From assembly GCF_002260525.1 (NCBI RefSeq), contig NZ_MRYI01000002.1:729052-793051 (forward strand): a stretch of 64,000 nt of DNA, given 5' to 3'. A program made the position numbers and the translations under genes. The notes below the pieces were generated by a model. That model was not told the DNA's origin and ran no database searches. It worked only from the letters and a program-made list of their open reading frames with translations. How positions within the stretch are numbered: position 1 is the stretch's first letter; each line of letters begins with the position of its first letter. The DNA comes from Hahella sp. CCB-MM4. GTDB taxonomy: Bacteria; Pseudomonadota; Gammaproteobacteria; Pseudomonadales; Oleiphilaceae. Shown here one piece after another: positions 22,464 to 30,203 of this stretch.

Positions 22464-23081
22464 CTATTGTGCGGGTATGACCCCATTCCATACCGGCAGG
22501 CTAAGATCTTCCGGTTCTTCATTAGGGCCACCGGTGCGGGCCTTATAGGAACCTTCTTCGATAGGAATACGGAACAGGGCTGTGGACTTTCGCTCTTTGT
22601 CACTGGGCTCCCTGACTTGATCCCAACGTCCGGGTTCGAACTGGTTGATGACGGCCTCGAAAGCGTCATTGAATGTCTGCTTATCAGTCACTCTTTCAGC
22701 TTTGCCGTAGAGTACCGCTGACTCATAGTTGGCACTGTGATGATAGGCCGATTTACTCAATACCCATTCGTCGGTCACAGCAAACGAGATACAGAGCTGC
22801 TGACCACTTCCCATGACCTTCGACATCCTCCCACCGTTCAGCACGTGGACATAAAGATCATTTTCATGACGCCAAAGCGTAATGGGAATACAACGGGGTT
22901 CACCCTCTTCCACAAAAGCGATATGCCCGGTTTTCAGGCGATCGATCAGAGCATAAACCCGTGCCCGATCATAAGACGCCCGCTTGGTTCCCCGACGTAC
23001 CTTACTACGGGGACAGCAAGTCATTGCTGGTACAGAGTTTTCCTCAGCTTCGCAGTTTTCAGTGACATCCACCTGCATGGA
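22464..23081 (-). CDS. Pyridoxamine 5'-phosphate oxidase-like flavoprotein
   Basis: 205 residues from the ATG at 23081, chosen because GGGAGG lies nine bases upstream; the open frame extends to 23141. The PPOX-type split barrel is seen in RARVYALIDRLKTGHIAFVEEGEPRCIPITLWRHENDLYVH and in GSGQQLCISFAVTDEWVLSKSAYHHSANYESAVLYGKAERV. This family binds FMN or related cofactors and has varied functions. It is divergent from a MocR regulator only 101 bases away, an arrangement seen often for PPOX genes controlled by vitamin B6-sensing MocR proteins. Its N-terminal 25 residues hold three Cys and are not part of the barrel. Confidence 0.82.
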   Translation of the reverse strand, partial: SMQVDVTENCEAEENSVPAMTCCPRSKVRRGTKRASYDRARVYALIDRLKTGHIAFVEEGEPRCIPITLWRHENDLYVHVLNGGRMSKVMGSGQQLCISFAVTDEWVLSKSAYHHSANYESAVLYGKAERVTDKQTFNDAFEAVINQFEPGRWDQVREPSDKERKSTALFRIPIEEGSYKARTGGPNEEPEDLSLPVWNGVIPAQ

Positions 23082-23137
23082 ATCATTCCTCCCATTGGAC
23101 ATGTTGATGATGGAGGTATTAAAGAAAATATCTGATA

Positions 23138-23170
23138 CCATAAACAGATCCAGATTCTGATTATTTATGG
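23138..23170. promoter_or_regulatory. Inverted repeat in the MocR/PPOX divergent promoter
   Basis: CCATAAA (23138-23144) and TTTATGG (23164-23170) are separated by 19 bases and lie between the two divergent starts. AGATCCAGATTCTGAT between them holds a further partial direct repeat. A MocR operator is the natural reading. Confidence 0.5.
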
Positions 23171-23182
23171 AACCAGTGACAG

Positions 23183-24646
23183 ATGCCCCTGGCGATTACG
23201 ACCGACCTGACCATTGACAGCAACCAACCCTTGCAGGTACAGCTGTATCAGCAGCTGGCTCAACGCATTATCGATCAGCGTTTTCAGCCTGGCAGCCAAA
23301 TGCCTTCATCACGTCAGTTGGCTGCAGACTTGGGGATCAGCCGAAACACAGTATTAGCTGTCTACGACCAGTTAAAAGCAGAAGGCTTCCTGCAGACTCA
23401 GAGTGGCCGTGGCGTGTTTGTTCACAGTGATATTACTTCTGTGCTTCGTTCTCCACTTGGTTCCAAGACTCCTCGCCGCAGCATCTCTGCTCTCAAACCT
23501 AAGATCAACACGCTAAACATTGACCCGATCCGGACTTCCGACCTGGATAACAACCTTCCATTTACTCCAGGGCTGCCGGACATCCGCGAGTTTCCGATAC
23601 GTCACTGGAACCGGGTCATTCATCATCAGGAGAATCGCCGCCCTCTAATGGGATATGACGGCATGCAGGGATATCTCCCGCTGCGCCAGGCGATTGCCGG
23701 CTATCTGCGTTCATCCCGGGGAGTACATTGTCATGCGGATCAAGTAATCATCACTAACGGTGCCCAACAAGCTTTATCCCTGGTGGCAGATATCTTTCTG
23801 CAACCGGGGGATTCCGTGTTGATTGAGAATCCAGGATATCGTGGTTCCCGCTACGCCCTGGGACGATATGGCCACAAGTTGGTACCGGTGCCCCTGAAAG
23901 ACCAGGTCCTGGATGTACATTCGCTGCCCATGGCCGGGCAGGCAAAACTCTTGTATTGCACTCCAACTCATCAGTATCCCCTTGGTGGCATCCTGGATCT
24001 TTCACAACGGCTGACCTTGCTGAATTGGGCCATCGAGAACAACACCTGGATTATTGAGGATGACTACGACAGCGAATTCCATTTCTACAACAAGCCCATT
24101 GCAGCCATGCAGGGTCTGCTGGATAACTCACCTGTCCTTTACCTGGGAAGTTTCAGCAAAACCATGATGCCATCCGTGCGCATTGGTTATCTGGTCGTAC
24201 CGGAATTTCTGGTGGATGATTTCGTGGCGATGAAACGTATCACCAGTGGAGAAAGCCCGCTATTCATACAGGCGGCACTGACTGAGTTTATCGAAAGTGG
24301 CCAGTTTGTACGCCATCTTCGCCGAATGCGTCAGCTATATCGCGAAAAGTGGGAGTATTTTCAGTCTCTGGTAATGACCAGCCTCGCTGATGTTCTCACC
24401 CCGGTTGCGGAAAGTGCCGGCATGCATCTGGTTCTGGAAGGTCAGTTTGATGACCTGGCACTCTGCCATTGGCTGCGTGAGAAAGGATTTGGAAGTGCAC
24501 CGCTCAGTGCACATTTTATCGATGGGCATTCGGAGGGAAGTCATTCTCCCCGCTCCGGGCTGGTTCTGGGCTTTGCCAGCGCTAACCAAACTCAAATGCG
24601 GAACTGTGTTGAATTGATCAGGGAATGGTTTGACGCCATGCCCTGA
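23183..24646 (+). CDS. MocR-family (GntR HTH plus aminotransferase) regulator
   Basis: A 487-residue transcription factor. Residues about 10-80 are a GntR winged helix (QPLQVQLYQQLAQRIIDQRFQPGSQMPSSRQLAADLGISRNTVLAVYDQL, ending GRGVFV); residues 125-480 are a class I aminotransferase-like domain with NGAQQALSLVADIFL, IIEDDYDSEF and GSFSKTMMPSVRIGYLV, the latter holding the PLP-binding Lys. Members such as PdxR bind PLP and control vitamin B6 or linked genes. Its divergent partner, a PPOX-like gene, is the likely target. The effector is inferred. Confidence 0.9.
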   Translation: MPLAITTDLTIDSNQPLQVQLYQQLAQRIIDQRFQPGSQMPSSRQLAADLGISRNTVLAVYDQLKAEGFLQTQSGRGVFVHSDITSVLRSPLGSKTPRRSISALKPKINTLNIDPIRTSDLDNNLPFTPGLPDIREFPIRHWNRVIHHQENRRPLMGYDGMQGYLPLRQAIAGYLRSSRGVHCHADQVIITNGAQQALSLVADIFLQPGDSVLIENPGYRGSRYALGRYGHKLVPVPLKDQVLDVHSLPMAGQAKLLYCTPTHQYPLGGILDLSQRLTLLNWAIENNTWIIEDDYDSEFHFYNKPIAAMQGLLDNSPVLYLGSFSKTMMPSVRIGYLVVPEFLVDDFVAMKRITSGESPLFIQAALTEFIESGQFVRHLRRMRQLYREKWEYFQSLVMTSLADVLTPVAESAGMHLVLEGQFDDLALCHWLREKGFGSAPLSAHFIDGHSEGSHSPRSGLVLGFASANQTQMRNCVELIREWFDAMP

Positions 24647-24673
24647 TCAGTACTTGCTTACGATATCGCGGCT

Positions 24674-24700
24674 CCGTTCACCCTGAGCTTGTCGAAGGGT
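24674..24700. repeat. Dispersed CCCTTCGACAAGCTCAGGG-type repeat at the creD stop
   Basis: On the minus strand the sequence GACCCTTCGACAAGCTCAGG, followed by GTGAACGG, covers the last codons and stop of creD. The same short sequence is widespread in intergenic and 3'-terminal positions of many bacterial genomes. It contributes the terminal DPSTSSG residues. Confidence 0.7.
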
Positions 24701-26069
24701 CCTGCCGACCACTCTGAAGTCGGAGCTCAGTCAACCGGTACCAGTCCACTTTGCGGGTCGCAAACATCCCTATGGCAAGCAACACGAACAAACCGAATGA
24801 ACCATAGAGCAATGCGAAATCCTGCTCCTGCAGCAACGACAGCAAGTATCCATAAAGCACTACCAACATCACCACCAATGCCAGTGTCCGGTAACGGTTA
24901 CCGCTGAAATAGCTGCAATACCAGCCAAGCTGGCAGACGACTGCAGAGCTGGCGATGATATAGGACAGCCATACACCGATATGCTCAGATAACGACAAAA
25001 ACAACAGATAGAACAAACACAGCGTCAACCCTGTGAATAAATACTGGATCGCGTGTATCGGCACACCCGAGAGCACTTCAAATAACCAAAGACAGGCAAA
25101 GGTACAGGCCAGGAACAACACTGCATATTTCACACTGCGCTCAATCGTCTGGTAGTTGCCGGTATACTGGGGCGCCATCACACCAACAGAAGGCAATGTA
25201 TCCTGGGTCCAGGAGGGTTGATCAAACATCCAGGAAGCCGGCAATCCTTTCGCCAGAAAGGGAATATTCCAACTCCCCGAAAAACCTGCCTCATCAATGT
25301 CACGCCGGGTAGGTAACCAGTCTCCTTGAAAGCTGGGATCTGACCAGTTGCCGGTAATCTCCACCTGACTCTCCTGGCCGATAGGAGTGATGTATAGTCC
25401 GCGGCTACCGTTCAATACGAGACTCGCTCTGAACGGGATGCGGGTTTCCAGATCCGGAACACCACCACTCAAACGGGCATGTATACCCTCCGAATTTGCC
25501 ATTCGGGTCCCCGGCTGTGGTGACAAAGGTAAACCGTTCCACTCAAGAGTCAGTGGACTTTGGACGGCACGCACATCTCCCAGAGCAATGGACAGTACAG
25601 CTTCATCCCACAGCACCTTATCCTGTGGATCCAGAGAGGAGAGAGCCTCCTGCACTTCAAACTGCCCGGATAACTCAGCCCTGGCCTGATACAGAGGTAC
25701 TTCATAGATGCCCCGATAACGAACCTCGCTTTCCATATTCACACTGACATCCAACGAAGAAGGGGTCACCATCAGATAGCGCCGTTTGGTGTAGCCGGAA
25801 GCATACTCGCCGCCTGCCGACTTGATTTTCGACTCAATCGGAATAATTAACAGGGGGCCGGTAAGTGACTGCTCTCCTCCCCACTTATCCGTAATTTCCG
25901 ACACCACGGAGTCATATCGATTGGCCCGTTCCCAAATGAGATCCTCCACTTGCGATACCGGAATCTGCAACAGCAATATCAAAAAGGCGACCATCAACGC
26001 CTTGGCCAGGGGCGATCCGGTCAGGCGCTCCCGAAATCGATGCTTTAATGCTTTGTCTTGTTCACTCAC
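24678..26069 (-). CDS. creD: CreD-like inner membrane protein
   Basis: 463 residues (E. coli CreD is about 450). One N-terminal membrane segment (LAKALMVAFLILLLQIPVSQVE) with the family's IPVxxVxxLIxER motif, a periplasmic region of about 270 residues including GPLLIIP and QESQVEITGNWSDPSFQGDWLP, then six C-terminal membrane segments beginning at SVKYAVLFLACTFACLWLFEVLS. Starts with GTG behind AGAGGAGA. CreD is linked to envelope stress in CreBC systems, but no creBC lies here. The C-terminus DPSTSSG is supplied by a dispersed repeat. Confidence 0.9.
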   Translation of the reverse strand: MSEQDKALKHRFRERLTGSPLAKALMVAFLILLLQIPVSQVEDLIWERANRYDSVVSEITDKWGGEQSLTGPLLIIPIESKIKSAGGEYASGYTKRRYLMVTPSSLDVSVNMESEVRYRGIYEVPLYQARAELSGQFEVQEALSSLDPQDKVLWDEAVLSIALGDVRAVQSPLTLEWNGLPLSPQPGTRMANSEGIHARLSGGVPDLETRIPFRASLVLNGSRGLYITPIGQESQVEITGNWSDPSFQGDWLPTRRDIDEAGFSGSWNIPFLAKGLPASWMFDQPSWTQDTLPSVGVMAPQYTGNYQTIERSVKYAVLFLACTFACLWLFEVLSGVPIHAIQYLFTGLTLCLFYLLFLSLSEHIGVWLSYIIASSAVVCQLGWYCSYFSGNRYRTLALVVMLVVLYGYLLSLLQEQDFALLYGSFGLFVLLAIGMFATRKVDWYRLTELRLQSGRQDPSTSSG

Positions 26070-26292
26070 CAGGATTCTCCTCTGTTATCCCCGGTCGATT
26101 ACAGCAGACAAATCCGGCAAACCCCGGTAACAATCATGGCCAATTATGGCAGGGCGCACATATTGATACTCACAGCCCAATGGTGATGCACTTGTAACAG
26201 AACAGTGGCCTCCAAAGATGATAAATGCTCCAATAGACGCCATTCCTACAGACGACTAAAGTAGTGACAGGCGATAAGGACAGGAGAACGAC

Positions 26293-27426
26293 GTGAGCAA
26301 GGTATTACGGGATAAATACGAAGATCTTGAACTAACCCCCGGACAGGGCAAAATCAGTGCGGCCATGTCCATTGGCATCGGGATTCTGTCACTATTCGGA
26401 GCCTTTTGTTTTCTGCTACCGGAGCTGTTTACCACACCAGACTTTCGAGGGTTCTACAATGCTGATGTATTGAGGGTTGCCCTTCAGATCAGCATCGCCA
26501 TCGGGTTTGGTTTCGGTCTGTACTCCATGATGAAACATCGCACCATGAAGTATGGACTGACCGGAATGCTGTTAGCGACAATTGCAGCCTTGGTGGGATC
26601 CGGCCGTATCGAAGCACCGGACATTGATACCCGTAATCTCTATGTAGGATTGGACTACTTCATCCTGACTCTGTTGGTTCTGGCTTTGGTATTCATTCCC
26701 CTGGAGCGGGCGTTTCCCAAAGTGAAGGAACAGAAAGTCCTGCGCAAAGGCTGGGTGACAGACATCAAATACTTCATGTTCAGTCATCTGGGCATCCAGT
26801 TGATCAGCTTTTTCACCATCATTCCCATTCAGGTGTTTCTGCACCAGGTAACCACCTGGGAATTCCAGAAAGCGATAGCTGCTCAGCCGCTCCTGCTTCA
26901 ATTCATTGAAATTCTGTTGGTTGTGGATTTCGGTACCTATTGGATTCATCGGGCGATGCATGAAATTCCTGCCCTGTGGAAAATACATGCGGTACATCAT
27001 TCTACCGAGCATATGGACTGGCTTGCGTCTTCCCGTCTGCACGTGTTCGAAATACTGGCCAACCGCTTCGCAGGATATCTGCCAATATTCGTGCTGGGCT
27101 TCGCGCCTTCAGCCTTATACGCCTATCTGGTCTTCGTATCTTTCCATGCCATTTTTATCCATGCGAACGTAAAATTCCGCTTTCCGGTTTTGCGCTGGGT
27201 ATTGGCGACACCGGAATTTCATCACTGGCACCATTCTTCGGAAGAAGCCGCCATCGACAAGAACTATGCGGGATTCCTGCCGCTATATGACTGGTTGTTT
27301 GGTACCACTTACATGCCGAAACAACTGGCCAGCCAATATGGTACGGTATCTGACGATATACCCGACGGTATCGTTGGACAGTTTCTCTATCCCTTCAAAA
27401 GCTGGTTTGGTAAATCTACCAATTAA
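26293..27426 (+). CDS. Sterol desaturase / fatty acid hydroxylase family membrane protein
   Basis: A 377-residue integral membrane di-iron enzyme. About six hydrophobic segments; the histidine boxes are HRAMHE near 216, HAVHHSTEHMDW near 228 and HHWHHS near 311, in the spacing of the FA_hydroxylase family (PF04116). Members hydroxylate or desaturate sterols, carotenoids or lipids using O2. It starts with GTG behind ACAGGAG. It is convergent with a LysR gene. The substrate is unknown. Confidence 0.85.
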   Translation: MSKVLRDKYEDLELTPGQGKISAAMSIGIGILSLFGAFCFLLPELFTTPDFRGFYNADVLRVALQISIAIGFGFGLYSMMKHRTMKYGLTGMLLATIAALVGSGRIEAPDIDTRNLYVGLDYFILTLLVLALVFIPLERAFPKVKEQKVLRKGWVTDIKYFMFSHLGIQLISFFTIIPIQVFLHQVTTWEFQKAIAAQPLLLQFIEILLVVDFGTYWIHRAMHEIPALWKIHAVHHSTEHMDWLASSRLHVFEILANRFAGYLPIFVLGFAPSALYAYLVFVSFHAIFIHANVKFRFPVLRWVLATPEFHHWHHSSEEAAIDKNYAGFLPLYDWLFGTTYMPKQLASQYGTVSDDIPDGIVGQFLYPFKSWFGKSTN

Positions 27427-27430
27427 CGGA

Positions 27431-28396
27431 TTAACGGACTAAGCCGGACTTGGCAGATGCCTGAATTGCCGGTTTGACCTCTATCGCCCGTATTCCCGAT
27501 GAGTGACGACCTGATCCTTCTATCTGCTGAAGGATCAGGTCCACAAACTCCTTCAGATAAGGCTTGGCTGTCTCAGCACGAAAAGCCGCATGCCAGGAAA
27601 AATGAAAACCATAGTTGCCGATACGCACTTCCTCCACCCGCCCATCGGCCAGGGCATTGGCAACCAGATTTCGAGGTAAAATGCTCATGCCGTCACCGGA
27701 TTCCACCATGGACACCAAAGCCTCAAGATCCTGAATTCGGTGAAAGCGGCCCAATGTGACATTGTTAGGCTGTAAATATCGCTGATGCAGATAGCTGCCT
27801 TCCAGTTTGAAATAATAGACAAAGTCCTGCCCCTGCAAATCATTTACTCTAAGGTAGGGCTTTTTGGCTAGTGGGTGTTTCCGGTGAACGATGGCAATAA
27901 TTTCATCGTCCTGCAGTGGAACATAGTTCAAACCGCAAGTGGGCAAAGCCTCCCCCAGAATGGCCAGATCAATCTTTTGAGCTGTCAGACTTTCCAGCAG
28001 ACGATCCACTTGAACCACTTCCAGGTCAACTTGTGGATAGAGCTTCCTGAATCGCCCCATAACCGGGCTCAACCAATCACTCTGGTGGACCCGGTCAATA
28101 CTGATTCGAAGCCGCCCACTGGCCCCTCCACTGAATTTTGCCATCTGCTCTTCCATCACCAGGATATCCTGCAGAATGCGCTCCGCATGACGATAGAAAC
28201 TGTGGCCCGGCTCAGTCAGTACCATGGCTTTTCGGGTACGCAGGAACAAAGGAAAACCCAACCGGCTCTCCAGCTCCATTAACTGCTTGCTTAATGCGGG
28301 CTGCGACAAGTGCAGCTGAGCGGCGGCGTGGGTAATGTTCTTGGTATCAGCGATGGTTTTCACCAAGCGCAGCTGCTTGATATCAAGGCGCAGCAT
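27431..28396 (-). CDS. LysR-family transcriptional regulator
   Basis: 321 residues from the ATG at 28396 (GGGGA eight bases upstream); the longest frame starts at 28429. The N-terminal helix-turn-helix is typical: LRLVKTIADTKNITHAAAQLHLSQPALSKQLMELESRLGFPLF. The effector domain follows (GRLRISIDRVHQSDWLSPVMGRF, DLAILGE, SMVESGDGMSILPRNLV), most like MetR-type regulators in the sequence around the HTH and the Ser-Gly-Asp-Gly motif, though this is not certain. Target genes are not obvious; it is convergent with the hydroxylase and lies upstream-adjacent to a MAPEG gene. Confidence 0.88.
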   Translation of the reverse strand: MLRLDIKQLRLVKTIADTKNITHAAAQLHLSQPALSKQLMELESRLGFPLFLRTRKAMVLTEPGHSFYRHAERILQDILVMEEQMAKFSGGASGRLRISIDRVHQSDWLSPVMGRFRKLYPQVDLEVVQVDRLLESLTAQKIDLAILGEALPTCGLNYVPLQDDEIIAIVHRKHPLAKKPYLRVNDLQGQDFVYYFKLEGSYLHQRYLQPNNVTLGRFHRIQDLEALVSMVESGDGMSILPRNLVANALADGRVEEVRIGNYGFHFSWHAAFRAETAKPYLKEFVDLILQQIEGSGRHSSGIRAIEVKPAIQASAKSGLVR

Positions 28397-28468
28397 GGAA
28401 TGTCCCCGGTACTGGATCAATAAAAGCACAATGATCTACCGGCTGGCTGCGCCTGACAAGGTTTCAGT

Positions 28469-28855
28469 TCAGGATGATGTCTGAAGGAGGATGGTAATGG
28501 CAGCGACAAGTTGAATTACCAGTGTCACCGCGTGGGATATCTGTCTGACCCTATGCTGCTTACCAAGTAACGCCCAAATGTAAAACAGCCTCACGACAAC
28601 AAATCCAATCCCCAGCCAATAAGCCATGGACATCTGACCCGCCTGCTCCACAAAGAATAACAGGAACAGAAACAGCAGAGATTGCTCCAGTGAGTTTCCG
28701 TGTACGCGTATAGCGACTGTCAGAGGTTTAACTCCGCCGTCACCATAGCTCACCTTATGCTTGATCCGCATACGGGAAACATTCAAGGATAGAGCAATTA
28801 AAATCAGTGCCAGAATGGCAGCAATATATCCCGTGAAATACAAACCAGCCTCCAT
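28469..28855 (-). CDS. MAPEG-family membrane protein
   Basis: A 128-residue protein with four hydrophobic segments. The family pattern is visible: LNVSRMRIKHKVSYGDGG, then AIRVHGNSLEQSLLFLFLLFF and a third part with RLFYIWALLGKQHRVRQ. The VHGNxxE motif lies in the glutathione-binding region in eukaryotic MAPEG enzymes. Bacterial members are mostly uncharacterised; glutathione transferase or peroxidase activity is possible. It stands between LysR and marC on the same strand with gaps that suggest separate transcripts. Confidence 0.85.
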   Translation of the reverse strand: MEAGLYFTGYIAAILALILIALSLNVSRMRIKHKVSYGDGGVKPLTVAIRVHGNSLEQSLLFLFLLFFVEQAGQMSMAYWLGIGFVVVRLFYIWALLGKQHRVRQISHAVTLVIQLVAAITILLQTSS

Positions 28856-28938
28856 AGTATTATCTGAGAAGTTAACAGACCTTGTGATAAGACTTTAGAT
28901 CACTCGGAGGACAGCGTAAAAGCACATCTTTTCATGCC

Positions 28939-28961
28939 CACCATAACCTGAGGTTATGGTG
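28939..28961 (-). terminator. Perfect inverted repeat after marC
   Basis: CACCATAACCT and AGGTTATGGTG flank a single G, 11 bases after the marC stop. As RNA it forms a 9-bp stem. There is no T-run, so it could also be a protein-binding palindrome upstream of MAPEG. Confidence 0.5.
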
Positions 28962-28971
28962 AGTGCATCCA

Positions 28972-29580
28972 TTACTGCAAAGGTGCCAGATACCCCATCA
29001 CACCACTCATCAGTATCTGAGCAGCCATCGCGGATAACACCAGACCGGTAATTTTACTCAGCACATTCAAGCCGGTACGGCCGAGCAGAGCTTCGATAAA
29101 GTTGGCAGTAAACAGTATGGCACCAAGACATGCCAGTGCCAGCAACAAACCAACAATGCCGATCAACATATCCCAACCCTGTAATTCCGCACCGTAAACC
29201 AGGATGGTTCCGATGGTCGCCGGGCCAATAATATAGGGTACGGCCATTGGTACGACAGAAACATCATCACGTTCTTCCAGGGGCACATTAGTGGCGTGGG
29301 TGCGGGTACCGTCCTTCACCAGACTGATTGCAGACATCATCAGCAGAATACCGGACCCAATACGGAAAGAATCGAGTGTGATGCCTAATACATCAAACAG
29401 ATCACGGCCAAAGAACAACAATACAAGACTGATCGCGACCGAAGCGATCAGAGCCTTACGGGCCACATGGTTGCGGCTTGCCCGGGATTCACCCCGTGTC
29501 AGGGTCAGAAACATGGACAGCACGAAGAATGGTGCAAACAGGAAGAAAAATTTAATCCAGGTGGAAATTAACAGACTCAC
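28972..29580 (-). CDS. MarC-family integral membrane protein
   Basis: 202 residues with six predicted membrane segments. The family motifs are seen: WIKFFFLFAPFFVLSMFLTLT, RIGSGILLMMSAI and the VVPMAVPYIIGPATIGTILVYG segment with the conserved PxxxGP pattern. MarC proteins were once thought to be antibiotic efflux proteins but this was not upheld; the function is unknown. It starts with GTG behind GGGGGG. Confidence 0.88.
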   Translation of the reverse strand: MSLLISTWIKFFFLFAPFFVLSMFLTLTRGESRASRNHVARKALIASVAISLVLLFFGRDLFDVLGITLDSFRIGSGILLMMSAISLVKDGTRTHATNVPLEERDDVSVVPMAVPYIIGPATIGTILVYGAELQGWDMLIGIVGLLLALACLGAILFTANFIEALLGRTGLNVLSKITGLVLSAMAAQILMSGVMGYLAPLQ

Positions 29581-29779
29581 AAAGCCCCCCTTACAGTGGT
29601 TTCACAGTGGGGCGCTTTTTCGGACCGTTAGTACAGCCTCCAGGTTCCCCGGAAAAGCGCGTATTCTATTAATCTGGCTGATGGAAAAGCATATGGCAAA
29701 TGTACCTACTAGAATGACTTTGCCTGAGCAATCTATCCAACCAGCTTTTACCCCTTATTAGACAAGTAGTGAGGTCTAG

Positions 29780-30115
29780 ATGAATAAGCGTTTTCTGTCC
29801 TTTGTGTTTGGCTCTCTGATCATTTCCACTGCTGCGGCCAATCCTCCTGTGATGAAAAATGATCCCAAACGGCCCGTCGATGAAATAAGCCGGGATTTAG
29901 GCATCACACCGGATCAATTTATCGAGTGTTTTAATAACGTCAACCCGACACCAGGGGGAGCACGTCCTGAGTCCAGTGAAAGGGTCCACATGAATAAGAG
30001 CGTCCTGTTACCCTGCTTGCAAAAGGCTAATCCTGCCATTACCAATGACTCCCTGGACACGGTCATGGACCGTTATCGCCCCGGCGGCAGGGAAGCGCAA
30101 GAGCCAAGGAATTAA
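29780..30115 (+). CDS. Small exported protein
   Basis: A 111-residue protein with an N-terminal signal peptide (MNKRFLSFVFGSLIISTAAA, then N). The mature part is polar, with DEISRDLGITPDQFIECFNNVNPTPGG and SVLLPCLQKANPAITNDSLDTVMDRYRPGG: two Cys that could form a disulfide and no membrane segment. GAGG stands eight bases before the ATG. The family looks like small periplasmic proteins common in marine gammaproteobacteria, but I do not recognise a named one. It is monocistronic. Confidence 0.7.
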   Translation: MNKRFLSFVFGSLIISTAAANPPVMKNDPKRPVDEISRDLGITPDQFIECFNNVNPTPGGARPESSERVHMNKSVLLPCLQKANPAITNDSLDTVMDRYRPGGREAQEPRN

Positions 30116-30203
30116 CTAATATCCAGAGTGGTGCTTAACCCTGGTGGAAAAGGCTAGCTCTAATCGTCGTCAGAGCTTTCCAGGCTAGTACTGATCGATA
30201 TTT

